64,000 nt of DNA, from the NCBI RefSeq assembly GCF_022369475.1, contig NZ_CP059600.1:558001-622000 (forward strand), read 5' to 3'. Position numbers and translations under genes: made by a program. How positions within the stretch are numbered: the stretch's first letter is position 1; each line of letters begins with the position of its first letter. Positions 18,263 through 25,436 of the stretch are shown piece after piece. The stretch is from Campylobacter sp. RM12651. Its GTDB lineage: Bacteria > Campylobacterota > Campylobacteria > Campylobacterales > Campylobacteraceae. The notes under the pieces are model-generated. The model saw nothing but the letters and a program-made list of their open reading frames with translations, was not told the origin of the DNA and ran no database searches.

Positions 18263-19627
18263 ATGAAAGATGAATTAATATATAAATTAGAAGATAGGCC
18301 TCCGTTTGTGCGTGCTGTTTTAGCTGCACTTGTTCATTTATTAGCTATGTTTGTAGCAGTAATAACTCCTTCATTATTAATAGGAAAAGAATTAGGACTT
18401 AGCCCTGAAAATGCTACTAGGATTATTTCTATGTCATTATTTGCTAGTGGGGTAGCTGGATTTATTCAAATGATGACTTTAAAGGTTGGAAAATTTCAAA
18501 TTGGTTCAGGTTTATTAAGTGTTCAAGGAACAAGCTTTAATTTCGTTTCAGCAATCATTACAGGTGGTTTGGTGCTAAGAAATCAAAACCTAAGTGATGC
18601 AGAGATTTTAGCAGCAATTTTTGGAACTCTTATGTTATGTAGTATCACTGAAATGCTAGTATCAATTAGTTTAAAATATGTGAAAAGAATTATTTCAAAT
18701 CTAGTTTGTGGAATTGTTGTAATGATAATAGGTCTTACTTTAATTAGTGCAGGACTTATTAGTGCAGGCGGTGGATTTGCTAGTATGAGCAAGGATATTC
18801 CTGCGAATTTACAATTTGCAAGTTTAGAAAACTTAGCTTTAAGTGGGGTAGTATTATTATCAATTGTAGTATTTAACTCTTTTAAAAAGCCTATTTTTAG
18901 AGTTGGAGCTTTATTTTTCTCAATTATTATTGGTTTAATACTTGCTACATTTTTAGGTAGATTTGATTTAAGTAATGTGCATTCAGCTAATTTATTTATA
19001 GTTCCTGAACCATTGTTTTATGGTCTTAGCATAGAAACTAGCCTAATTTTGCCATTTGCGATAATATTTTTAGTTACTTCACTAGAAACCATTGGCGATA
19101 TTAGTGCTACAAGTGAGCTAAGTCATCAGCCAATGAAAGGCGAAATATATGAAAGAAGATTAAGGGGTGGGGTATTTGCTAATGGGTTTAACTCTTTAGT
19201 ATCAGCATTTTTTAATACCTTTCCAAATTCTTGTTTTGGTCAAAACAACGCAGTAATTGCACTAAGCGGGGTTGCAAGTCGTTATGTTGGATATATTGTT
19301 TGTATTATGCTTATGATTTGCGGGATTTTTCCTATTGTTGCGGAGTTTGCTTTAAGAATACCTGAACCTGTAATTGGTGGTGCTATTTTAGTAATGTTTG
19401 GAACAATTGCTGCAACTGGAATTAAAATAATTTCAAGAGAAGAATTAAATAAGCGTTCTGTTATGATACTTTCAATCTCACTTGCTCTAGGTTTAGGAGT
19501 AAGCACTCAACCACTTATTTTAGAGCATTTACCTGATGTGTTTAAAAATCTATTTGGCTCAGCAGTTGCGACTGCAGGATTTAGTGCTATATTGCTTGAG
19601 ATTTTATTACCTAAGGATAATAAATGA
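18263..19627 (+). CDS. Nucleobase:cation symporter NCS2 (uracil/xanthine permease family)
   Basis: A 454-residue protein with about 12-14 membrane helices. The N-terminus (LEDRPPFVRAVLAALVHLLAMF) is typical of the uric acid/xanthine/uracil permease family, and the conserved helix-10 motif appears as NSCFGQNNAVIALSGVASR. The gene starts 1 nt after the Ape1-like gene and overlaps the next gene, an exported nucleosidase, by 4 nt. The pairing suggests that it imports the purine base released by that enzyme. Base specificity cannot be told. Confidence 0.88.
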   Translation: MKDELIYKLEDRPPFVRAVLAALVHLLAMFVAVITPSLLIGKELGLSPENATRIISMSLFASGVAGFIQMMTLKVGKFQIGSGLLSVQGTSFNFVSAIITGGLVLRNQNLSDAEILAAIFGTLMLCSITEMLVSISLKYVKRIISNLVCGIVVMIIGLTLISAGLISAGGGFASMSKDIPANLQFASLENLALSGVVLLSIVVFNSFKKPIFRVGALFFSIIIGLILATFLGRFDLSNVHSANLFIVPEPLFYGLSIETSLILPFAIIFLVTSLETIGDISATSELSHQPMKGEIYERRLRGGVFANGFNSLVSAFFNTFPNSCFGQNNAVIALSGVASRYVGYIVCIMLMICGIFPIVAEFALRIPEPVIGGAILVMFGTIAATGIKIISREELNKRSVMILSISLALGLGVSTQPLILEHLPDVFKNLFGSAVATAGFSAILLEILLPKDNK

Positions 19628-20382
19628 GAAAACTACTAATATTATTAATTCCTAGCTTTATTTTTGCTAGGATTTTAATTCAAGGTGCAATGCCTATTGA
19701 GATTGATACTTTAGTAAATGCTATGAGTGATAAAAAGGTAGTTAAAATAGGTAGCTATATATTTTATGAAGGCAAAATTAAAGGAAAAGATATTGTAGTA
19801 TCAAGGACTTTAATAGGTCTTGTAAATGCTTCAGCAGCCACAACTTTAGGCATAACTTATTTTAAGCCTGATATTATTATAAATCAAGGCACAGCAGGTG
19901 CTATTGTAGAAGGTCTTAAATTAGGAGATATAGTTGTAGGAGATAGAATTTATAATGCAAATTCTTATAAAACTCCTAAGAGTTTATACACTATCAATCC
20001 TTTAGCAAAAGAGCCAATGATAGCTCCACTAACTTTGCTAGATACAAATAATGAAGATTTAAAAAATGAGTATTTTACAAGTGATGAAACTTTAGTAAAT
20101 AAATTTATAAGCCTAGCTCCTAAAGGAGTTTTAAAGGTAAATATAGCTAGTGCTGATGCTTTTAATAAAGAAATCTTAATGCTTCATCTTTGGAATAAAA
20201 CCTATAATGCAAGCGTTGAAGAGATGGAAAGTGTAGCTGCTGCTCAAGTTGCTAAAGCTTTTAATGTGCCGTTTTTAGCTGTTAGGATTGTATCTGATAA
20301 TTTGATTGAAGATATTGATTATACTCCTAGTATTGCTATTAAATTACAAGAATTATTAATAAAGATTATTGATAAGTTTTGA
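19624..20382 (+). CDS. Exported MTA/SAH-nucleosidase-like protein (phosphorylase superfamily)
   Basis: Belongs to the purine nucleoside phosphorylase/MTAN fold, but has an N-terminal signal peptide (MRKLLILLIPSFIFA) directly in front of the first strand. The catalytic positions of MTAN are kept: Glu26 in GAMPIEI, Met201-Glu202 in EEMESVA and Asp225 in RIVSDN. The mature protein therefore looks active and periplasmic, unlike ordinary cytoplasmic Pfs. It overlaps the nucleobase permease by 4 nt. Inferred role: splitting extracellular nucleosides (MTA, SAH, deoxyadenosine or inosine) into a base for import. It could also act on futalosine-type compounds. Confidence 0.82.
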   Translation: MRKLLILLIPSFIFARILIQGAMPIEIDTLVNAMSDKKVVKIGSYIFYEGKIKGKDIVVSRTLIGLVNASAATTLGITYFKPDIIINQGTAGAIVEGLKLGDIVVGDRIYNANSYKTPKSLYTINPLAKEPMIAPLTLLDTNNEDLKNEYFTSDETLVNKFISLAPKGVLKVNIASADAFNKEILMLHLWNKTYNASVEEMESVAAAQVAKAFNVPFLAVRIVSDNLIEDIDYTPSIAIKLQELLIKIIDKF

Positions 20383-20388
20383 TATTTA

Positions 20389-20420
20389 ATTTTTATCCTA
20401 GCAAAAACTAGGATAAAAAT
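20389..20420. terminator. Bidirectional terminator
   Basis: Perfect 13-bp inverted repeat (20389-20401 and 20408-20420, core TATCCTAG) with T-runs on both strands, between the converging nucleosidase and chemoreceptor genes. Confidence 0.85.
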
Positions 20421-20424
20421 CTTT

Positions 20425-22068
20425 TTATATTTTAAAATATTTTATATGTTGTGTTAAGGTATTTGCAATTTCTTTTAAGCTATTTGCTGCGTGTGTGTTT
20501 TCTTGCATAGATTTATTGGTATTTTCAGAGCTTTTTGTGATACTTATCATATCGTTATTTAGGCTTTGAAGTTTTTCTACTTGTGCGTTAGCAGCGTTAC
20601 TTACTTCATTAGCTTTTAATAATGAATCATTTGCTTGATGGCTGATTTGCTCTAAAATCAAATTAGCTTCATTAGCTAGTCTCATTCCGCTTTCTACTTG
20701 TGGAACTGCTGTTTGAATAGCATCAACCGTTGCTTGAGTTTCGCTTTGTATTATTGAAATCATATTTGATATTTCATTTGTTGCTGTGTCAGTTTTTTCT
20801 GCTAATTTTCTAATCTCATCAGCTACAACTGCAAATCCACGCCCATGCTCTCCTGCACGAGCTGCTTCAATTGCAGCATTTAATGCAAGAAGATTTGTTT
20901 GCTCTGTGATTTCTTTAATTAATTCTGCACTATTGCTAATTTCGGTTGAGTGTTTATCTAGCATTTTGATTTGCTCTGAAGAATAATGCACGGTTTCTGT
21001 GATTTTTTCTATTTCTTTAATTGTAGTTCTCATAGAATTAATTCCATTATTTGATAATTCAACCGTTTTTTGAGAATTTTCTTTCGTTTGATTTGCTATA
21101 TTTAATACATCTTGCATAGCTATTCTAGCATTGTTTATATTTTCTAAAGATTCTCTTGATTTGTTTTGTTGTTCGTTTGATAATTTACTAGCATTATTTG
21201 AAGCATTTGTTACTTCTTTTGCACTATTTTCTAATTCTTTTGAAGAATGAATTACTTCTCCTACAATATCTTTTAATTTATTTTCCATTTCTTTTAAAGC
21301 ATATAGCATACTATCTTTATACTTAGTATCAATTTTAGTATCTAAATTCCCATGTGATATGCTAATTACTGCTTTAACTGCGTCTTTTACTTCACCACCA
21401 AGTGAGCTAATAATCAATCTTGTTATATAAAGTGCTAAGAAAATCGCTACTAAAAATGCAACTATGCTAATTGCTATACTACTACTTAAAAAGCTGCTAA
21501 TTGTCCCTCTTGCTTGTTTTGTTAATGCTTGATTTTTTGCTTCTTGATAGTCAATAAATTCATTAATAACATTTAGCCAAGTAACAAAACTATCTCTTGC
21601 TTGAGATAATAATATTTCGTGAGCTTTGTTTGTATCATTATTGTTTTTATATTGAATTATTTCTTTTATTAAAGGAAGAGTTTTTGCTTCTACGCCTTTA
21701 ATTTTTTCTAAAATCAATCTATCTTTATCATCTACCAAATTAGCATTTGCAAATATTTTTGCCATATTATTAGCTGCTACATTGTAATTGTTTTCTAATT
21801 TATCAATTAAAGATATAGCATTATTTATCTCGTTTTTATCACTTAATAAAACAACATCTCTAATAGCTATTGCTCTATCATGCACACTACCTCTAAAATC
21901 AACTGCATACCTTTGTTTGACAGCATTTACATCGCTAATTTCGTTTAAATCATTATTTACGCTATTAATTTTAATATATCCGCTAAAAAATATGATTAAA
22001 ATAAATGCAAGAATACTAGCAAAACCAATAAATAATTGTGCTTTTAAAGAAAGATTTTTCCCTAACAT
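20425..22068 (-). CDS. Methyl-accepting chemotaxis protein with four-helix-bundle sensor
   Basis: A 547-residue chemoreceptor with a first membrane helix at about 10-30, an all-helical periplasmic domain of the 4HB_MCP type ([18 protein letters not shown] near residue 60), a second helix near 190-212, HAMP, and a signalling tip [21 protein letters not shown]. The ligand is unknown. The RBS AAAGGAAA precedes the ATG at 22068. Upstream lies the large non-coding CRISPR region. Confidence 0.93.
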   Translation of the reverse strand: MLGKNLSLKAQLFIGFASILAFILIIFFSGYIKINSVNNDLNEISDVNAVKQRYAVDFRGSVHDRAIAIRDVVLLSDKNEINNAISLIDKLENNYNVAANNMAKIFANANLVDDKDRLILEKIKGVEAKTLPLIKEIIQYKNNNDTNKAHEILLSQARDSFVTWLNVINEFIDYQEAKNQALTKQARGTISSFLSSSIAISIVAFLVAIFLALYITRLIISSLGGEVKDAVKAVISISHGNLDTKIDTKYKDSMLYALKEMENKLKDIVGEVIHSSKELENSAKEVTNASNNASKLSNEQQNKSRESLENINNARIAMQDVLNIANQTKENSQKTVELSNNGINSMRTTIKEIEKITETVHYSSEQIKMLDKHSTEISNSAELIKEITEQTNLLALNAAIEAARAGEHGRGFAVVADEIRKLAEKTDTATNEISNMISIIQSETQATVDAIQTAVPQVESGMRLANEANLILEQISHQANDSLLKANEVSNAANAQVEKLQSLNNDMISITKSSENTNKSMQENTHAANSLKEIANTLTQHIKYFKI

Positions 22069-22464
22069 TTTATTTCCTTTTAAATTAAATTTATTTTATT
22101 ATAATAAAAATTATTAATTAGCAAAATAAAAATTAGAAAAATTATAATGATAATTTAATATATGAATTAATTAAGTTTAATTTAAGCATATAAGCTAGGA
22201 ATTTTAGTTGAAATTCATATATTTAATAGCGTTAAAATCAATATCTTATGATGATTTTTATATTTTAAAATTAAAAGAATTTAAATTAGGAATTAATTGC
22301 ATAATCCTTTTAATTAATAGCTTTTGTGTTTTAAGGTGCTTAAATTTATTTTTTTAAAGGTTTTTTGATAATTTCAATTTTAGTTTAATAATTTTCATTA
22401 ATTTAGCAAGATAGCTTATGGATTAGGTTTTTGTTTTATACCAAAATTGACCTAATCCCATTAT
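22069..22464. other. Non-coding, very AT-rich interval before the CRISPR/tracrRNA region
   Basis: No reading frame of note. The first about 150 bases should hold the promoter of the chemoreceptor ending at 20425. One clear structure is the inverted repeat GGATTAGGT (22420-22428) and ACCTAATCC (22450-22458). It has no T-run on either side, so it is not a standard terminator. It may belong to the 3' end of the tracrRNA-like transcript. Confidence 0.5.
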
Positions 22465-22469
22465 AAGTC

Positions 22470-22583
22470 CTTTTTAATCTTTAATAATCTTACGAAGGTG
22501 TCTAAGACAGAGCTTCGTATTTTTCTAAACTTAAAGTGATTTCAAACGCTAATGTGTTGTAAGTCTATGATTAGTTTTTCCAC
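22470..22583 (-). ncRNA. Candidate tracrRNA (type II, II-B-like) without cas9 nearby
   Basis: Read on the minus strand, 22580-22538 can pair with the CRISPR repeat. The repeat 5' end GUUUCAAAC pairs with GUUUGAAAU as nine contiguous pairs including one G-U. After a bulge, UGUUGUGG pairs with UUACAACA (eight pairs, two G-U), and AUUAG pairs with CUAAU. This lower stem, bulge and upper stem is the form of crRNA:tracrRNA duplexes. Next come AAUCACUUUAAGU and a hairpin with stem TACGAAG/CTTCGTA (22491-22519) enclosing CUCUGUCUUAGACAC. As I remember it, the Francisella novicida type II-B tracrRNA tail has AAUCAUUUAAAAGU and a hairpin with CUCUGUUUGACAC. The 3' end is uncertain as there is no U-run. 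Expression is unknown. Confidence 0.55.
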
Positions 22584-22623
22584 TAAAGTGCTAAAATTTG
22601 AAAGAATTTTAAAAGTGGAAAAA
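22575..22623. other. Long imperfect hairpin between CRISPR array and tracrRNA-like region
   Basis: TTTTTCCACT (22575-22584) pairs with AGTGGAAAAA (22614-22623), and inside it TAAAATT (22592-22598) pairs with AATTTTA (22605-22611). On the minus strand it lies between the last repeat and the anti-repeat, so it may end the array transcript or carry the tracrRNA promoter. Its right-hand arm on the minus strand overlaps the 5' end of the anti-repeat. Confidence 0.5.
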
Positions 22624-22677
22624 TCACTACTTTTTAAAAACTCTCAAATACTTAACATATAAGCAAGTTTTCCTTGC

Positions 22678-22785
22678 AATTGCAAACCTAATTCTACCAC
22701 AACATGGTTTGAAACATTTGAATACTTAAAGTTTTTAGCTGATTTGTAATTGCAAACCTAATTCTACCACAACATGGTTTGAAAC
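22678..22785 (-). CRISPR. Two-repeat CRISPR mini-array, probably minus-strand, no cas genes
   Basis: A 38-base sequence occurs identically at 22678-22715 and 22748-22785, separated by a unique 32-base spacer (period 70). On the minus strand the repeat starts GTTTCAAACCATG and ends GGTTTGCAATT. GTTTCA starts, about 37-nt repeats and spacers of 33-35 nt are typical of type II-B, while Campylobacter II-C repeats start GTTTTAG with 30-nt spacers. Orientation is inferred from the complementary tracrRNA-like sequence just downstream on the same strand. Neither repeat is degenerate. No cas1, cas2 or cas9 is in the window, so this is an orphan or isolated array. Confidence 0.72.
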
Positions 22786-22816
22786 GCCAAGTACTCTACT
22801 GCTGAGCTACAATGAC
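22786..22816 (-). other. 5' third of a tRNA (31 nt) abutting the first CRISPR repeat
   Basis: On the minus strand, directly before the first repeat, stand a 7-nt acceptor strand GTCATTG, TA, the D arm GCTC-AGCAGTA-GAGT, then ACTTGGC, which is canonical tRNA numbering up to about position 32. The tRNA stops exactly where the repeat begins, and no matching 3' half follows. It may be a spacer derived from a tRNA whose outer repeat was lost, or a broken tRNA gene next to the array. Confidence 0.5.
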
Positions 22817-22827
22817 ATAAAAATATA

Positions 22828-22860
22828 TGTTAAGACACTGTTTTTTACAACATCTTAACA
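22828..22860 (-). terminator. Hairpin behind the unknown gene ending at 22872
   Basis: TGTTAAGA (22828-22835) pairs with TCTTAACA (22853-22860), with further partial pairing inside. It lies 12 nt after the stop of the minus-strand gene. The following T-rich stretch is only moderate, so terminator function is likely but not certain. Confidence 0.5.
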
Positions 22861-22871
22861 TTTGAAACTTA

Positions 22872-23462
22872 TTATAAGTTATAGAAGTCTTCAATTTTAT
22901 CAGTACAATTTGTATCCTCTAAACCGTAATTTTCATACTTTGTATAATTATAGAGTATTCCTTGTTCGTTTGTTCCATTACGTTTTTGTGCTTCTTTTAC
23001 TAAAGTTAAAACCTGAGGTTTAATGTTTATATATAGTTCAAGTAATTCTTGGTAAGCTTCTTTAGCCTGTTCTTTTGCTTTATCTAATTCCTCTTGTTGT
23101 TCTTTAGTGGTTGGCTTACGATCATATACAGGACCATTTTCTTCATTATGTCGTGCTTTTATACCATAAATTTTTGAAATACTTTCATGCATCTTTATTT
23201 TAGCATCTCTATATTGTGAAGTTATAATAAATATGTGATGATGAAGTCTTGCATTATCATAATTTTTAAAATTTGCAGTAGAAGCTTTTACATCATGTAA
23301 TATATCTGCTTTTCGTATAACACATTCTGACATGCGTTTATTATCCTCATTATCATCACTAAAAGAATCGCTATTTATTCCTTTAAATGCTCCAAAAGAA
23401 CCTACAATAGCTATTATAACTAATAGCATTGCTATACTTTTAATATTAAATAATTTTTTCAT
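22872..23462 (-). CDS. Unknown membrane-anchored or exported protein (196 aa)
   Basis: One N-terminal hydrophobic segment (IKSIAMLLVIIAIVGSFGAF), then a hydrophilic, mostly helical periplasmic region with a Lys/Glu-rich helix (TKEQQEELDKAKEQAKEAYQ) and three scattered cysteines. I do not recognise a family; it is not a Cas protein. The RBS is AAAGGAAAA before the ATG. Upstream on the same strand lie an 8-codon reading frame and a G9 tract, so its expression may be phase-variable. Confidence 0.65.
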   Translation of the reverse strand: MKKLFNIKSIAMLLVIIAIVGSFGAFKGINSDSFSDDNEDNKRMSECVIRKADILHDVKASTANFKNYDNARLHHHIFIITSQYRDAKIKMHESISKIYGIKARHNEENGPVYDRKPTTKEQQEELDKAKEQAKEAYQELLELYINIKPQVLTLVKEAQKRNGTNEQGILYNYTKYENYGLEDTNCTDKIEDFYNL

Positions 23463-23532
23463 TGTTTTTTCCTTTCAAAATAGTTTTTTAATTTTTAGAT
23501 TTTTTATATTTTTTAGTTTTAAAATAAATTAG

Positions 23533-23559
23533 TTAGATAGCATCGTAATTTTTATCCAT
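23533..23559 (-). CDS. Eight-codon reading frame with a strong ribosome site
   Basis: AAAGGAG precedes an ATG opening the frame MDKNYDAI-stop, about 70 nt before the next gene and 36 nt after the G9 tract. The ribosome site is better than that of the gene behind it. It may be a leader peptide or the left-over start of a deleted gene. Nothing else in frame continues it. Confidence 0.35.
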   Translation of the reverse strand: MDKNYDAI

Positions 23560-23595
23560 ATTAACTCCTTTAATGAAATAAAATTTATTGTAATA

Positions 23596-23604
23596 CCCCC
23601 CCCC
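23596..23604 (-). repeat. Poly-G tract (G9 on the minus strand) upstream of the unknown gene
   Basis: Nine C on the plus strand. Read on the minus strand, G9 is followed by TATTACAAT, which contains the -10-like TACAAT, then the ribosome site and mini-frame. This matches the poly-G/-10 arrangement found at two other places in the window. It lies in a 344-base intergenic interval (23463-23806) that is otherwise featureless AT-rich sequence. Confidence 0.7.
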
Positions 23605-23768
23605 ATTAATAAAAGTTAATAAGATTAATTAGATAGTTTAAAAATAAGTTTTTTTATGTGAATTAAATATTAAATGTCGTTATAAGGCAAAATATTATAT
23701 TTTGTGCTTAATCAAAATAATTACTAGCTTAGAATTTAAATTAAAAAAATTATTTAATAGAGTATGTA

Positions 23769-23798
23769 TTTTCCTAATTTATAGCTAAATTAGGAAAA
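23769..23798. terminator. Terminator after guaC
   Basis: Perfect 13-bp inverted repeat (23769-23781 and 23786-23798, core CCTAATTTA, loop TAGC) just after the guaC stop, with T-runs on both sides. Confidence 0.8.
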
Positions 23799-23806
23799 TT
23801 TATTAA

Positions 23807-24796
23807 TTAGATAGTATCTCCGTTAAAGATTGAGTTTTTAACCACTACATAATCAACTTTTCTAATATCACGAAGTTCTTTTCCACCTGCATAAGAAATT
23901 GAGCTTTGCAAATCTTCTCTCATTTCATTTAAGGTATCAAAAATATTTCCCCTAAATGGAACATACATTTTTTTACCTTCTACATTTTTACGCTCACCTT
24001 TTTGAAATTCACTTGCTGAGCCATAATATTCTTTCATTTTTTTGCCATCAATTTCTATGGTTTTTCCAGGACTTTGCTCGTGTCCGCTAAATAATGAGCC
24101 TATCATTACAAAAGTAGCTCCAAAACGAATTGATTTTGCTATATCTCCGTGATTTCTAATACCACCATCTGCAATTATTGGCTTTTTAGCACTTTTAGCA
24201 CACCAGCGAAGCGCTGCAAGCTGCCAACCACCAGTTCCAAAACCGGTTTTAAGCTTAGTAATACATACCTTACCAGGTCCAATACCAACCTTAGTTGCAT
24301 CAGCTCCAGCATTTTCTAAATCCCGAACAGCTTCAGGAGTTCCGACATTTCCTGCTATTACAAAGCTAGTTTTTAATGTGCTTTTAATGTATTTAATCAT
24401 CTTAATTACATTGTCACTATGTCCGTGAGCAATATCAATTGTAATATATTCAGGATATAGCTCATTTGCTTTTAATTCATCAATAAATTCGTATTCTTTT
24501 TGAGTAATGCCAACAGAAATTGACGCAAAAAGCCCTAATTCTTGCATTTTTTTTACAAAGTCTAATCTTTTTTCAGGCTCAAATCTATGCATAATGTAAA
24601 AATAATCACTTCTAGCAAATGAAATCGCTAATTCTTCATCAATGATTGTTTGCATATTTGCAGGAACTACAGGTAGTTTAAAAGTTCTATTACCAAGCCT
24701 TACGCTAGTATCGCATTCGCTTCTTGAATTGATTATACATTTTGCAGGGATTAATTGCACGTCTTCATAATCAAATACTAATAAATTATTTAACAT
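23807..24796 (-). CDS. guaC: GMP reductase
   Basis: IMPDH/GMPR-family TIM barrel that converts GMP to IMP with NADPH, for purine salvage. The catalytic cysteine lies in [15 protein letters not shown], the phosphate site in [16 protein letters not shown] and [12 protein letters not shown], and the C-terminal [11 protein letters not shown] is typical. There is no CBS domain insertion, and the 329 residues fit GMP reductase of the Firmicutes/Helicobacter type rather than IMP dehydrogenase. It may work with the exported nucleosidase and NCS2 permease elsewhere in the window in purine recycling. Confidence 0.9.
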   Translation of the reverse strand: MLNNLLVFDYEDVQLIPAKCIINSRSECDTSVRLGNRTFKLPVVPANMQTIIDEELAISFARSDYFYIMHRFEPEKRLDFVKKMQELGLFASISVGITQKEYEFIDELKANELYPEYITIDIAHGHSDNVIKMIKYIKSTLKTSFVIAGNVGTPEAVRDLENAGADATKVGIGPGKVCITKLKTGFGTGGWQLAALRWCAKSAKKPIIADGGIRNHGDIAKSIRFGATFVMIGSLFSGHEQSPGKTIEIDGKKMKEYYGSASEFQKGERKNVEGKKMYVPFRGNIFDTLNEMREDLQSSISYAGGKELRDIRKVDYVVVKNSIFNGDTI

Positions 24797-24858
24797 CTCA
24801 TCTCCTTAAATTAAAGAACTGATTTTATCTTATAAACAATTAATAAAAACTTGATTTT

Positions 24859-24904
24859 AAAAGTAAAAATACTTTACGGAATTTAAATCCGGATTTTCAC
24901 CGGA
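24859..24904 (-). terminator. Hairpins after ridA
   Basis: On the minus strand, directly after the ridA stop, come a TCCGG/CCGGA stem (24888-24892 and 24900-24904) and then GTAAA/TTTAC (24863-24867 and 24873-24877) followed by TTTT. The second fits a short terminator. Confidence 0.5.
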
Positions 24905-24905
24905 A

Positions 24906-25262
24906 TTATTTTTTAGCTATCGCTTCTATTTCTATTCTTGATGCTTTTGGTAATGCTGCTACTGCAAATGCACTTCTAGCAGGGAAAGGCTCTTTAAAAA
25001 ACTCAGCATAAGCTTCATTAACTGCTGCAAAATCATTTATATCAGCTAATAAAACCATTGTTTTTATAACATTATTCATATCTAAACCTTGCTCGTTTAA
25101 GATAGCTTTTATATTTCTTAAACTTTGTCTTGTAAGCTCTTTAATATCGCCTTTTACAAACTCGCCTGTACTAGGGTCAATTGGTAGCTGACCACTAACA
25201 AATACTAAATCATCTGATTTACCACACACACTATAAGGTCCAATAGCCTTTGGATAATTCAT
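24906..25262 (-). CDS. ridA: Reactive intermediate (enamine/imine) deaminase RidA
   Basis: Small trimeric YjgF/YER057c/UK114 protein that hydrolyses reactive 2-aminoacrylate and related enamines or imines formed by PLP enzymes. The family signature [13 protein letters not shown] with the substrate-binding Arg is near residue 100, and IGPYS is at the N-terminus. It is 118 residues, slightly short at the N-terminus. It is divergent from dcuC and close to two PLP enzymes whose product or intermediate is 2-aminoacrylate (a MetC-like lyase and DsdA), which fits a protective role. Confidence 0.9.
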   Translation of the reverse strand: MNYPKAIGPYSVCGKSDDLVFVSGQLPIDPSTGEFVKGDIKELTRQSLRNIKAILNEQGLDMNNVIKTMVLLADINDFAAVNEAYAEFFKEPFPARSAFAVAALPKASRIEIEAIAKK

Positions 25263-25349
25263 TTTTTCTCCTTTTTTGAAAAATTTTGCAAAAATATTAG
25301 CAAAAAAATATTAATTGATAAAAAATAATAAAAAATATTACTTTTTTAC

Positions 25350-25389
25350 TAAAATTTTCTTAAATTTATCTAATTTTAAGAAAATTTTA
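25350..25389. promoter_or_regulatory. 14-bp palindrome between ridA and dcuC (operator candidate)
   Basis: TAAAATTTTCTTAA (25350-25363) is the exact inverse of TTAAGAAAATTTTA (25376-25389), spacer 12 nt. It lies between divergent genes, so it is not a terminator. The same 14-mer occurs once more before dsdX (35022-35035). A shared regulator is possible. The AT richness calls for caution. Confidence 0.5.
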
Positions 25390-25436
25390 TTAAATTTACT
25401 TCAAAATAATAATTTTATTTTTAAAGGAGAGTTGAG

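Noticed and set aside
22420-22458. Inverted repeat GGATTAGGT / ACCTAATCC as a terminator
   Set aside because: No T-run on either side and a 21-base loop; kept only as a note on the non-coding interval.
22534-22583. A third, decayed CRISPR repeat in opposite orientation
   Set aside because: The complementarity is split into helices with a bulge and is followed by a distinct hairpin, as in tracrRNA. A decayed repeat would show scattered substitutions without such a tail. It remains the main alternative.
22786-22871. A complete tRNA gene on the minus strand next to the CRISPR array
   Set aside because: Only the acceptor 5' strand, D arm and start of the anticodon stem are present; no anticodon loop, T arm or acceptor 3' strand follows, as the CRISPR repeat starts at once.
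22872-23462. A Cas or adaptation gene belonging to the array
   Set aside because: The protein has an N-terminal membrane segment, no nuclease motif and no resemblance to Cas1, Cas2, Cas4 or Csn2.
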